Source: Gracilimonas sp965227215 (GTDB lineage: Bacteria; Bacteroidota; Rhodothermia; Balneolales; Balneolaceae). From it: DNA of 64,000 nt. How positions within the stretch are numbered: the first letter of the stretch is position 1; each line of letters starts with the position of its first letter. The notes below the pieces were generated by a model. It made no database searches. It was not told where the DNA came from and was given only the letters and a program-made list of their open reading frames with translations. Made by a program: the position numbers and the translations under genes. The stretch spans positions 2,480,001 through 2,544,000 of the forward strand of contig OZ245729.1 in NCBI GenBank assembly GCA_965227215.1, in the 5' to 3' direction. Shown one piece after another: positions 8,334 to 15,876 of the stretch.

Positions 8334-8840
8334 TCAAATGCACTTAAAATGCTCGAAGGGCTGATCACAGCTATTACAGAAATACTGAGATTTACAAGCA
8401 GTTGACCCAAATTGACTTACCAGCTCGGTTTCAAAAGAATCACAGAAAGGGCAGGGGACAACCTTTGTACTTGACAGACTTTTCAGGAAATCTTCTTCCT
8501 CTACGGATTTCTCAGGAGGTGCAATTCCATAATCTTTGAGCTTGGACTTTGCTTCCTCGGTCATCCAGTCGGTGGTCCAGGTCTCGGCGAAATCGAGTTT
8601 AACAGAATAGTTTTCAACCCCTCGTTCTTCCAGTTTCTCATTCACCAATTTTTCAATGGCATTCATAGCCGGGCAGCCGGAATACGTAGGGGTGATTTTG
8701 ACCAGCACGCGGTCGTCTTCTACCTCAACTTTACGGGCAATTCCCATCTCCACAATATTCAGTACCGGAATTTCAGGATCGGTAACCTCTTTGAGATACT
8801 CCCAAATCTGTTCCTCGGTATGTAGCTGGATTGTTGCCAT
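8334..8840 (-). CDS. paaD: PaaD, accessory protein of phenylacetyl-CoA epoxidase
   Basis: A 168-residue MIP18/DUF59-type protein needed for maturation of the PaaABC(E) di-iron monooxygenase. The N-terminal domain has DPEIPVLNIVEMGI and PTYSGCPAMNAI. The C-terminal extension typical of PaaD carries six cysteines (130, 133, 149, 155, 158, 167) arranged CPFC...C...CNSC...C, a probable metal or cluster site. It follows paaC as in E. coli. Confidence 0.95.
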   Translation of the reverse strand: MATIQLHTEEQIWEYLKEVTDPEIPVLNIVEMGIARKVEVEDDRVLVKITPTYSGCPAMNAIEKLVNEKLEERGVENYSVKLDFAETWTTDWMTEEAKSKLKDYGIAPPEKSVEEEDFLKSLSSTKVVPCPFCDSFETELVSQFGSTACKSQYFCNSCDQPFEHFKCI

Positions 8841-8853
8841 GTGATTAGTAGTT

Positions 8854-8915
8854 AGATGATAGACATAAGACGTTAGACTTTGCGTAGCTGATCTTACATC
8901 TTACGTCTTTCATCT
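8854..8915. repeat. inverted repeat in the paaC-paaD spacer
   Basis: Positions 8854-8873 (AGATGATAGACATAAGACGT) and 8896-8915 are complementary at 17 of 20 positions around a 22-base loop. Together they occupy almost the whole 85-base spacer. Confidence 0.75.
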
Positions 8916-8925
8916 CAAATCTATA

Positions 8926-9711
8926 TTATTTCCACTCCGCATCGGGATAGGAGCGTCTCAGAAACTGCATCTGGGCTAATAAATGTCCCAAATGTTCGGT
9001 GTGAATTCCCTTCCGGCTGCCACTCATCATAAACTGATCCCAGTCGGGAACGCTCAGAGTAGCCTCGGTAAGTGTATCCTCAATAAGTTTCTTCCATTCC
9101 TCTTTAAATTCGGATGAATCAACGCCCAGACCTTCATTTATCATCAGTTCGTCCACCTCATCCATATAGAACAGTTCATCGAGATACATCCAGAGTTCAT
9201 CAAAAGATTCCTGAATGCGATTATGACTTTCTTCGGTTCCATCGCCCAGGCGTAGCACCCATTCGCGGCTATGACGCAGGTGGTATTTAATTTCTTTAAG
9301 GTGCTTACTGATCATTCCTGCAAATTGCTCATCTTCGGCTTCCTTCAGCCGCTCGTATTGGAAGTAACTGAAAGCGCTGAATAAAAATTGTCGGGCAATG
9401 GTAAACCCGAAATCACCTTTGGGTAATTCGCAAAGCTGGAGGTTTGTGAAATCCCGGTCGTCCCGGAAGAAAGCAAAGTAGTCTTCATCATGTCCTTCAT
9501 CCTCAACTTCGGCTGCATATTCATACAAGGCCGTGGCATGTCCGATCAAATCAAGTGATATGTTGGCCAGGGCCAGGTCTTCTTCAAGCTGAGGGCCGTG
9601 TCCGCACCATTCAGCATTGCGTTGTCCGAGGATGAGGCGGTCATCTGCCAATCGAAGAAGGTAGGTTAGGAATGCCTGTTGTTTTGTTAGTTCAGTTGTG
9701 TCAGTAGTCAT
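8926..9711 (-). CDS. paaC: PaaC, structural subunit of phenylacetyl-CoA 1,2-epoxidase
   Basis: A 261-residue ferritin-like helical protein. PaaC pairs with the catalytic PaaA and lacks a working di-iron centre in the characterised enzyme. Family stretches seen include RLADDRLILGQRNAEWCGHGP, LEEDLALANISLDLIGHA and KYHLRHSREWVLRLGDGTEESH, ending in HTEHLGHLLAQMQFLRRSYP. It is encoded between paaB and paaD with an 86-base spacer upstream that contains a palindrome. Confidence 0.96.
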   Translation of the reverse strand: MTTDTTELTKQQAFLTYLLRLADDRLILGQRNAEWCGHGPQLEEDLALANISLDLIGHATALYEYAAEVEDEGHDEDYFAFFRDDRDFTNLQLCELPKGDFGFTIARQFLFSAFSYFQYERLKEAEDEQFAGMISKHLKEIKYHLRHSREWVLRLGDGTEESHNRIQESFDELWMYLDELFYMDEVDELMINEGLGVDSSEFKEEWKKLIEDTLTEATLSVPDWDQFMMSGSRKGIHTEHLGHLLAQMQFLRRSYPDAEWK

Positions 9712-9750
9712 TATTTTAAATCAATTTCTTTACGTTAATAGTTATTGGTG

Positions 9751-9790
9751 TAATGGTTGATTGGGAAAACCCAATAACGATTAACCATTA
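9751..9790. repeat. inverted repeat in the paaB-paaC spacer
   Basis: TAATGGTT (9751-9758) pairs with AACCATTA (9783-9790), and inside it ATTGGG (9760-9765) pairs with CCCAAT (9770-9775) around an AAAA loop. The two stems form one interrupted hairpin filling the middle of the 86-base spacer. Confidence 0.7.
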
Positions 9791-9797
9791 ACTAAAA

Positions 9798-10103
9798 CTA
9801 AGACCTCTTCTTAACAGCCCGTGGCACACTGTAAAACTGTGGATGTCGGTAGGGCTTATCGTTGGCCGGATCAAAAAATGGTCCCATATCCTCAGGAGTT
9901 GATGCCGTAATGTGTTTCGATTCCACCACCCAGATACTCACGCCTTCATTTCGGCGCGCATAGGTATCACGTGCGTTTTGGAGAGCCATTTCTTTATCAG
10001 CTGCATGAAGGCTTCCGGCATGTTCGTGAGGTTTACCTGATTTTGGTTGGGTGAAGACCTCCCACAGAGGCCAGTTGTCTTTGTTTGAGTTATTGTCTGA
10101 CAT
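9798..10103 (-). CDS. paaB: PaaB, small subunit of phenylacetyl-CoA 1,2-epoxidase
   Basis: A 101-residue PaaB protein, close to the usual length. It begins with a polar stretch and then WPLWEVFTQPKSGKPHEHAGSLHA, the conserved N-terminal motif, followed by ALQNARDTYARRNEGVSIWVV. PaaB bridges PaaAC heterodimers in the complex and is required for activity. It sits between paaA and paaC as in the canonical operon. Confidence 0.97.
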   Translation of the reverse strand: MSDNNSNKDNWPLWEVFTQPKSGKPHEHAGSLHAADKEMALQNARDTYARRNEGVSIWVVESKHITASTPEDMGPFFDPANDKPYRHPQFYSVPRAVKKRS

Positions 10104-10136
10104 TAAAACTATTGATTTCAGATTAAAGAGGAGGAG

Positions 10137-10191
10137 TCAGAACTCAGAATTCAGTGTCAGAATATTCGGTGTTCTGTCTCCTGAGTTCTGA
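10137..10191. repeat. inverted repeat in the paaA-paaB spacer
   Basis: TCAGAACTCAG (10137-10147) and CTGAGTTCTGA (10181-10191) are a perfect 11-bp inverted repeat. Degenerate copies of the same words (TCAGTGTCAGAA, TTCTGTCTC) lie between them. Confidence 0.75.
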
Positions 10192-10199
10192 TTACTAAC

Positions 10200-11144
10200 T
10201 TAAGATGCTTTTTGATCTCGTAATTTCTTTTTCCGGGCATAGGCATTCGCTGCCTCACGAACCCACTCGCCATCTTCATGAGCTTTACGCCGGGCTTTCA
10301 TTCGATCCCGGTTCATGATGCCATTACCTTTAACCACGTTCCAGAATTCATCCCAGGGGATTTCGCCGAAGTCCCAGTGGCCGGTTTCTTCATTGTATTC
10401 CAAATCCGGGTCGGGCAGGGTTACACCTATAGCTTCGGCTTCCATAACCATACGATCTACAAAATGCTGGCGGAGCTCGTCATTGGTTTTAAGCTTGACT
10501 TGCCATTTAATAAGTTCAGCGCTGTTTGGGGAATCAGAATCATGCGGACCGAACATCATAAGGCTTGGCCACCACCAGCGGTTCACAGAATCCTGAGCCA
10601 TTTTCTGTTGCTCAGGAGTTCCATCGGCCATTTTGGCCAACATCTCGTACCCTTGTTTTTTGTGAAAGCTTTCTTCCTTACAAATGCGGACATTCGCACG
10701 GGAGTATGGACCGTAAGAAGAACGAGCCAGCATAGTCTGGTTTACGATAGCCGCTCCATCCACCAGCCATCCGATGGCACAAATATCGGCGTAGGTCATA
10801 GTCGGGTAATTGAAGATGCTGGAATACTTGGCGCTTCCGTACAGGTATTGATCAACTAATTCACTGCGATCTATTCCAAGCGTTTCGGTTGCACTATATA
10901 AATAGAGTCCATGGCCGGCTTCATCCTGAACTTTAGCCAGAAGCACCAACTTTCTCTTTAATGATGGGGCACGTTCAATCCAGTTTCCTTCCGGTAACAT
11001 ACCCACAATCTCGGAGTGAGCATGCTGACTCATCATTCGGATTAATTGCTGGCGATACCGGTCCGGCATCCAGTCTTTGGGTTCAATTTTTTCCCCCGCA
11101 TCGATACGGGCTTGAAATTCGTCTAACTTTTCTTGGTTTTCCAT
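10200..11144 (-). CDS. paaA: PaaA, catalytic di-iron subunit of phenylacetyl-CoA 1,2-epoxidase
   Basis: A 314-residue ferritin-like oxygenase subunit that inserts one oxygen atom across the ring of phenylacetyl-CoA. The di-iron ligands are expected in QDEAGHGLYLYSATETLG (ExxH) and in RICKEESFHKKQGYEML (ExxH), both present. The C-terminus (NRDRMKARRKAHEDGEWVREA) is typical. This is the first gene of the cluster. The required PaaE reductase is not encoded next to paaD as in E. coli, so electrons must come from a gene elsewhere. Confidence 0.98.
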   Translation of the reverse strand: MENQEKLDEFQARIDAGEKIEPKDWMPDRYRQQLIRMMSQHAHSEIVGMLPEGNWIERAPSLKRKLVLLAKVQDEAGHGLYLYSATETLGIDRSELVDQYLYGSAKYSSIFNYPTMTYADICAIGWLVDGAAIVNQTMLARSSYGPYSRANVRICKEESFHKKQGYEMLAKMADGTPEQQKMAQDSVNRWWWPSLMMFGPHDSDSPNSAELIKWQVKLKTNDELRQHFVDRMVMEAEAIGVTLPDPDLEYNEETGHWDFGEIPWDEFWNVVKGNGIMNRDRMKARRKAHEDGEWVREAANAYARKKKLRDQKAS

Positions 11145-11449
11145 AGGTGAAATATATGGTTTTTTTGGAAGCGCTTTTCAGTCTACATAACGGGAATTTA
11201 AAAAGAGTAGTTCGGGAATAGAAATAAAAAGAAATGATGAGGCAGTATTCTGAATCGTTTAGTTGTTCGGTAGAACGTGAATGAAAGATTCTCAAATGGA
11301 AAGTTTTTTGCCAATTTATCCTTGGTTTCGCTATAATCCATTGATATTAAATTGATTTAAACCAACGGGTGGGATTGGGGAACTATGCCACTATTCCAAA
11401 ATATGGTACTGAATAAATATCTTTCTGAGGTCGTGGAGGGTAAAATATA
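11145..11449. other. 305-base divergent intergenic region between paaA and the orphan island
   Basis: No gene is seen here. On the minus-strand side of paaA there are two small palindromes: AAGCGCTT (11169-11176) and GTTCGGTAGAAC (11265-11276). Either could be a regulator site for the paa operon, but neither matches a motif I can name with confidence. The plus-strand promoter of the neighbouring orphan gene is listed separately. Confidence 0.5.
11308..11337 (+). promoter_or_regulatory. sigma-70-like promoter of the orphan island
   Basis: TTGCCA (11308-11313) and TATAAT (11332-11337) are spaced by 18 bases, close to the classical bacterial consensus and unlike the Bacteroidota -33/-7 pattern seen at other genes here. 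It would drive the 11450 gene with a leader of about 105 bases. Confidence 0.5.
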
Positions 11450-11998
11450 ATGAACCATTTCAATTCTTATGTATCGTTAGCTAATGAAATCCTTCAGATG
11501 GTGGCTTTATTAATTGGTTCTTCTTGGGCTTTGTATCAGTTCAGAAAGTTTCGCAAGCTTACACCAAAATTAGATACAAGTAATGAAATAGAAATTATCA
11601 GAAGAAAGGGTAAATCAACTTTTTTAAGAATTAGAATAACTGTCAGAAATATTGGGGAAGTTGTTGTAAAAGATTTTAAGGGCAGTGTTTCCGTATGTGA
11701 CTTTAGTAAAATATCAAATAAGGAAATTCAAAAATTGAATGAAGGTGAGTTGCCGAGTAATATTTGTTTATTTGATTTCTGTCTAAACGACTTTGATTAT
11801 ACACCAGAATTAATTGAACCTGGAGAAAATGATGCTTTTATAAAAGAGATCAAAATTGATTCCTTGCCAGAGGTTCTTGAAATATATTCTCATATTAAAA
11901 ATGTTCATTTCAAACCAAGGGGTAGGTTTTTTAAAAAAGAAAAAGAAACAAGTTTAGGATGGGCCTATTCATCAATTCATAAATTTAGTAGCAAATAA
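11450..11998 (+). CDS. membrane-anchored orphan protein, function unknown
   Basis: The 182-residue product has one hydrophobic segment near the N-terminus (about 13-30, ILQMVALLIGSSWALYQF), then a basic stretch (FRKFRKLTPK) and a soluble beta-rich domain with regularly spaced hydrophobic residues (FLRIRITVRNIGEVVVKDFKGSVSV), resembling an immunoglobulin-like fold. The tail is lysine-rich. I do not recognise the family. Base composition is clearly more AT-rich than neighbouring genes, suggesting acquired DNA. Its stop is followed after one base by the next start, so it heads a compact three-gene unit. The start is supported by the promoter at 11308-11337. Confidence 0.7.
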   Translation: MNHFNSYVSLANEILQMVALLIGSSWALYQFRKFRKLTPKLDTSNEIEIIRRKGKSTFLRIRITVRNIGEVVVKDFKGSVSVCDFSKISNKEIQKLNEGELPSNICLFDFCLNDFDYTPELIEPGENDAFIKEIKIDSLPEVLEIYSHIKNVHFKPRGRFFKKEKETSLGWAYSSIHKFSSK

Positions 11999-11999
11999 C

Positions 12000-12146
12000 A
12001 TGGCTAAACAGAAAAAATCAAAAGACTCAAAACCAGAAAAACAAAAACAAGGGCGCAACAGAAACAGAAGAGGAGGAAGTGATAATGGAGGTAAAAGAGG
12101 GCAACAGGGAAGAGACAGACAAAGAGGTGGTGACAATGATAGTTAA
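12000..12146 (+). CDS. 48-residue Arg/Gly/Lys-rich microprotein
   Basis: The ATG lies one base after the stop of the preceding orphan gene, suggesting translational coupling. The product starts MAKQKKSKDSKPEKQKQGRN and continues with an RGG-like, Gly/Arg/Asn/Asp-rich tail (GKRGQQGRDRQRGG). It has almost no hydrophobic residue, so it is predicted disordered and strongly basic, the composition of a nucleic-acid-binding tail. No family recognised. Being too short for most gene finders, it rests on coupling and on its similarity in style to the next small gene. Confidence 0.5.
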   Translation: MAKQKKSKDSKPEKQKQGRNRNRRGGSDNGGKRGQQGRDRQRGGDNDS

Positions 12147-12185
12147 CTGTAATTCGGTTTAAATTTTAATTCACAAAATAAAAAA

Positions 12186-12362
12186 ATGTCTAAAAAGACT
12201 GACTCTAGCAAAAGTTCTAAATCAAATATTAATGAACAAGGGCAAGTAAGAAGTAGGACTAGCGATAAAAAGTTAATCAGAAATCAGGGACAATCTAGAA
12301 GGAGAATAATCGACAGTGGGGATTCAAATAAATCAGAGAGTGGTAAAAAGGATGGAAAATAA
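12186..12362 (+). CDS. 58-residue basic, Ser/Lys-rich microprotein
   Basis: The frame starts MSKKTDSSKSSKSNINEQGQ and ends IIDSGDSNKSESGKKDGK. It has the same style as the 48-residue neighbour: M-(A/S)-K start, a lysine-rich first half, a QGQ/GQQG motif followed by an arginine cluster (GQSRRR versus GQQGRDRQR) and a GD(S/N) tail. The two could be diverged paralogues. It lies 39 bases downstream on the same strand. Function unknown; disordered by composition. Confidence 0.45.
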   Translation: MSKKTDSSKSSKSNINEQGQVRSRTSDKKLIRNQGQSRRRIIDSGDSNKSESGKKDGK

Positions 12363-12415
12363 AAGTGACGCCCATTGATCTAATACAGCCTACTTAGTTT
12401 ATATTCGTTTGCCCT

Positions 12416-12432
12416 ATTGAGGCTCTACCTCA
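12416..12432. repeat. left REP-like palindrome of the decayed transposase
   Basis: ATTGAGGCTCTACCTCA forms a TGAGG/CCTCA hairpin. The reverse complement of 12788-12804 is the same sequence with a single change (TGCC for TACC). The two copies face each other on either side of the transposase remnant. Confidence 0.75.
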
Positions 12433-12509
12433 CCCACAAGAAACCTCCCCCAAAATAATTTGTAAGGTGTATTCTCCAAATGGCCCTAACTAATTAAAAG
12501 CCAAAAATT

Positions 12510-12726
12510 ATGGGACGAAGCCGCTACAAATTTTACGATATTACTATCCGTACTTCACCCCAAACAAATATCATCTGCTAAGATGATGAAACAAAAAATG
12601 GAATACATAAATATTAATCCTGTGAAAGTCGGTTTTGTTGAGAACCCAGTTCATTGGCGACTTTCATCAGCGGTTGATTATGAGGGAGGCAGCGGGCTTA
12701 TTCCGATTACTCAATTCTCAGGTTGA
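12510..12726 (+). pseudogene. remnant of a REP-associated tyrosine transposase (RAYT)
   Basis: The first codons at 12510 read MGRSRYKFYDI, the characteristic N-terminus of RAYT-type Y1 transposases. The frame stops at 12581. From about 12571 another frame reads KMEYININPVKVGFVENPVHW followed by RLSSAVDYEGGSGLIPI and a stop at 12724, the characteristic C-terminus. The central 80-100 residues with the HUH motif are missing. The gene is dead by internal deletion. It sits between two facing REP palindromes, the usual RAYT arrangement. Confidence 0.8.
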
Positions 12727-12787
12727 TGTGTGCTGATATTTACAACCATTTACTGATGTTTGCTGAAATCGTCCTGCTTTGATGGTA

Positions 12788-12831
12788 TGAGGCAGAGCCT
12801 CAATAAAGCATTCCGCAGCAGAGCAGCGGAA
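12788..12831. repeat. right REP-like palindromes of the decayed transposase
   Basis: Two hairpins in a row: TGAGGCAGAGCCTCAAT (12788-12804, stem GAGGC/GCCTC) and TTCCGC...GCGGAA (12811-12831, with an inner GC/GC pair). The first is the inverted near-copy of 12416-12432. Together they resemble a bipartite REP element downstream of pntB. Confidence 0.75.
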
Positions 12832-12864
12832 CGAGCTTAAAAGACAATAAGCCCATATTCATTT

Positions 12865-14283
12865 CTATACATCATTCAATGCCTCATTCAATGCCTGTAA
12901 GCTCTTTTTGGCATCCCCGAAAAACATCTGATTCTTCTCGTCATAGAAAAGCGGGTTGTCGATGCCGGCATAACCCGGACTTAAACTTCGCTTAAAGACT
13001 ACGGTTCGTTTGGCTTCATCCACATTTAAGATTGGCATTCCGTAGATGGGACTGCCGGGTTCGGTCTTGGCAACAGGGTTTACCACATCATTGGCGCCAA
13101 TCACCAATACCACATCTGTCGTTTTAAATTCCGGGTTGATTTGATCCATATCCATCAGCTGATCATAAGGTACGTCCGCTTCGGCTAGCAGTACGTTCAT
13201 GTGGCCGGGCATTCGTCCGGCTACAGGATGTATTCCATACTTAACCTGCACTCCGCGCTCTTCCAGTTTTCCGGCCACTTCTTTAATTACATGCTGGGCC
13301 TGGGCAACAGCCAATCCATATCCCGGAACAATGATAACTTTAGATGCATAAGCCACCTGAATGGCTAAATCATCAGCGGAAGTCTCACGAACGGTTTTAT
13401 CGCCTTCTTCTCCACTTGCTCCGCTACCGGAATCTCCGCCAAATGCTCCAAAAATCACGTTAGTGAGAGAGCGATTCATGGCTTTGCACATGATTTGTGT
13501 GAGGATAAGTCCGGCAGCACCTACAAGCGCACCGGCGATAATGAGAAGGTTGTTACCGATTACAAATCCAGCCATTGAGGCGGCAATACCTGAGTAGGAA
13601 TTAAGCAGGGAAATAACAACCGGCATATCTGCCCCGCCAATTGGGATAACAGAGGTGACGCCAATCAACAATGAAAGCCCGAGAATAATCCAGAAGATGG
13701 TTTGATTGGTGGGATCGAAAGTGAAGACTCCAATCAGAGCTACCACACCAATCATAGAGCCGATATTGATCACGTTTAAACCAGGAAAGGTGATGGCATT
13801 GCCGGAAATAAAGCCCTTTAATTTTCCAAAAGCGATGAAGCTGCCGGTAAAGGTTAGCGCTCCGATAAAAATGCCCAAGCCTGTGGTAACTAAACTGTCG
13901 GGAGACATTGTTGTTGGGTCAACAAGTCTGGAAAATTCTCCCCATGCAACCAGAGCAGAAGCTCCGCCCCCAAATCCGTTAAAGACAGCTACAAGCTCCG
14001 GCATGGCCGTCATGGCTACTTTTTTGGCAAGTACGGCTCCTATCAATCCACCGATAACTACACCGGCTACAATCCATTCAAAAGAAATAATTTGCTGATC
14101 GAATAGTGTGACGGCAATACCTATCAACATCCCGATAGCCGCATATTGATTTCCCTTTCGGGCAGTGGCAGGGGAGTTCAATAATTTCAACCCGCGAATG
14201 AAAAAGAAAGTGGCAATCAGGTATATAATCTGGATGACGTCGGGTACAAAAGGAAAAAAGCTTTCCGGTAAAAACTGACTCAT
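12865..14283 (-). CDS. pntB: NAD(P) transhydrogenase subunit beta (PntB)
   Basis: The 472-residue membrane protein forms the proton channel and NADP-binding part of transhydrogenase, which makes NADPH from NADH using the proton gradient. About eight to nine hydrophobic helices occupy residues 10-265. A soluble domain III follows with VIIVPGYGLAVAQAQHVIKE and the NADP-binding VVLVIGANDVVNP. The C-terminus ends FFGDAKKSLQALNEALNDV, as in the family. Its start overlaps the stop of pntA2 by four bases. Confidence 0.97.
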   Translation of the reverse strand: MSQFLPESFFPFVPDVIQIIYLIATFFFIRGLKLLNSPATARKGNQYAAIGMLIGIAVTLFDQQIISFEWIVAGVVIGGLIGAVLAKKVAMTAMPELVAVFNGFGGGASALVAWGEFSRLVDPTTMSPDSLVTTGLGIFIGALTFTGSFIAFGKLKGFISGNAITFPGLNVINIGSMIGVVALIGVFTFDPTNQTIFWIILGLSLLIGVTSVIPIGGADMPVVISLLNSYSGIAASMAGFVIGNNLLIIAGALVGAAGLILTQIMCKAMNRSLTNVIFGAFGGDSGSGASGEEGDKTVRETSADDLAIQVAYASKVIIVPGYGLAVAQAQHVIKEVAGKLEERGVQVKYGIHPVAGRMPGHMNVLLAEADVPYDQLMDMDQINPEFKTTDVVLVIGANDVVNPVAKTEPGSPIYGMPILNVDEAKRTVVFKRSLSPGYAGIDNPLFYDEKNQMFFGDAKKSLQALNEALNDV

Positions 14284-14603
14284 TGGTCATCCTCCTTTTT
14301 CTTGAACATCTCCAGCATGCGGTCGGTCACCATAAATCCGCCCACCACATTTATAGTTGCAAAAACGATGGCTACAAACCCGATAATTTGACTCATCTGA
14401 GAATCTACCCCGGAGTGACCGGCAACAATAAGCGCCCCTACAATGGTAATACCAGAAATGGCATTGGCTCCCGACATGAGTGGTGTGTGCAGGGTTGGAG
14501 GTACTTTCGAGATTAGTTCGAACCCAATAAAACAGGCCAGAACAAAAATGAATAAAGAAAAAATTAAAGCTGACATGGCTGAGGAATATTGAATATTGAA
14601 CAA
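14280..14603 (-). CDS. pntA2: NAD(P) transhydrogenase alpha subunit, membrane part (PntA2)
   Basis: A 107-residue protein with three or four hydrophobic helices and the motif FIGFELISKVPPTLHTPLMSGANAISGI, which is the membrane portion of the alpha subunit when it is encoded separately. It lies between pntA1 and pntB and overlaps the latter as ATGA. The hydrophobic start (MFNIQYSSAMSALIFSLFIF) could also begin at Met10; the spacing to pntA1 does not decide this. Confidence 0.93.
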   Translation of the reverse strand: MFNIQYSSAMSALIFSLFIFVLACFIGFELISKVPPTLHTPLMSGANAISGITIVGALIVAGHSGVDSQMSQIIGFVAIVFATINVVGGFMVTDRMLEMFKKKEDDQ

Positions 14604-14604
14604 G

Positions 14605-14738
14605 GAACATTGAATGTCGAATTATTCAGGATTCTCATGTTCAGTAGATTGATTTAAATAGTTAAGTGCATCAGTTGGTGATAAAGAGATAGTGTTGTTG
14701 TAAGTACTTCGTGATTCTTTATTGAGTGTTCAATGTTC
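14605..14738. repeat. inverted repeat spanning the pntA1-pntA2 spacer
   Basis: GAACATTGAA (14605-14614) and TTCAATGTTC (14729-14738) are perfect complements at the two ends of the 133-base spacer, embedded in longer imperfect GAAC/TTGAA repeats (14 of 20). The right arm reaches the stop codon of pntA1. The same kind of word recurs at 34490-34520 and 19300-19322. Confidence 0.6.
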
Positions 14739-15876
14739 AAGGTTCTTTTAGCATTGGACTTATTGTTTTTCCCTGATGGGTGATGGTGGTTTTTAGCAGA
14801 ATTTCATCTTCAAAATCAAAAGTTGCTTTGCCTTCTTTAATGAGAAGATTCAGCAAGGCGTACATATTTTTTGAGTAAAGTTTGCTGGCATGATGAGATA
14901 GCTTACTTGGCAGGTTCACCGGACCCACAATTTTAACATCATGCTTGACGACGGTTTTTCCGGCCTCCGTCAACTCACAGTTTCCGCCGTTCTCAGCAGC
15001 CAAATCAACAATAACAGAACCCGGAGCCATATCTTTAACCATCTGCTCAGTGATAAGCAGCGGTGCCGGTTTTCCGGGAATAAGAGCGGTAGTAATGACG
15101 ATATCTGATTTACGGGCATGTTTGTGAATAGCTTCCCGCTGAAGGTCCTGCTTACTCTTATCAAGTTCTTTGGCATAGCCGCCTTCGGTTTGAGTTTCTT
15201 CATCTCCAAGCTCAACTTCAACAAATTTCGCACCCAAACTTTCAACCTGCTCTTTCACTTCCGGGCGGATGTCAAAAGCTTCCACCACAGATCCGAGCCG
15301 TTTGCAAGTGGCTATGGCCTGAAGTCCGGCAACTCCGGCGCCTAAAATCAATGCTTTGGATGGCGGGATGGTTCCGGCGGCGGTCATCATCATCGGGAGA
15401 TATTTGTCCAGCTCATTGGCTGCGATCAAAGCAGACTTATATCCGGCAATGGAACTCATGGAAGACAAGGCATCCATATTTTGTGCCCGTGATATGCGGG
15501 GGATGGCATCCATGCCGAGAGATGAAATTTCAAGCTCTTTAAGAATCTCAACCAGTTCAGGATGTTGAAGTGCCCAAAGAAAGCAGATGAGAACTGCCCC
15601 CTTTTTGAGCTTCTTAAGTTCTTCTTGGGAAGGAGTTTGGATGGTGAGAAGAACGTCCGACTTGGTAAGAATCTCATTCCGGTCGCCAACTACCTTTGCT
15701 CCTGATTCTTTGTAGTGGGTATCTAGAAAGTTAGCCGATAGACCCGCACGTTCTTCAACCCAAACTTCCAGCCCTTGTTTAATTAGTTGGTCGGTGACTT
15801 CCGGCGTAAGAGCAACCCTTCGTTCATGCTCTGCCGTTTCCTTTAAAACTCCAACAATCACGTTTCTATCCTCCAT
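14737..15876 (-). CDS. pntA1: NAD(P) transhydrogenase alpha subunit, NAD-binding part (PntA1)
   Basis: A 379-residue soluble domain I homologous to alanine dehydrogenase. Seen motifs are ETAEHERRVALTPEVTDQL at the N-terminus, the RQD-like region, and the Rossmann loop ALILGAGVAGLQAIATCKRLG with VEAFDIRPEVKEQ after it. It binds NAD(H) and completes the split three-subunit form of transhydrogenase with PntA2 and PntB. It is the first gene of the operon. Confidence 0.96.
   Translation of the reverse strand: MEDRNVIVGVLKETAEHERRVALTPEVTDQLIKQGLEVWVEERAGLSANFLDTHYKESGAKVVGDRNEILTKSDVLLTIQTPSQEELKKLKKGAVLICFLWALQHPELVEILKELEISSLGMDAIPRISRAQNMDALSSMSSIAGYKSALIAANELDKYLPMMMTAAGTIPPSKALILGAGVAGLQAIATCKRLGSVVEAFDIRPEVKEQVESLGAKFVEVELGDEETQTEGGYAKELDKSKQDLQREAIHKHARKSDIVITTALIPGKPAPLLITEQMVKDMAPGSVIVDLAAENGGNCELTEAGKTVVKHDVKIVGPVNLPSKLSHHASKLYSKNMYALLNLLIKEGKATFDFEDEILLKTTITHQGKTISPMLKEP

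Larger units (their letters stand above)
12363..12864. other. 502-base stretch with no intact gene
   Basis: Apart from the transposase remnant and its palindromes listed separately, 12433-12509 and 12727-12787 show no frame, promoter or structure I can support. The region separates the plus-strand orphan island from the convergent pntB. Confidence 0.7.

Noticed and set aside
10278..10859. 193-residue plus-strand frame opposite paaA
   Set aside because: Complementary shadow of the conserved paaA codons; no motif or start signal.
11265..11276. GTTCGGTAGAAC palindrome as a PaaR-type operator
   Set aside because: Only four paired bases per arm; does not match a regulator motif I can verify, and no TetR-type regulator gene is in the window.
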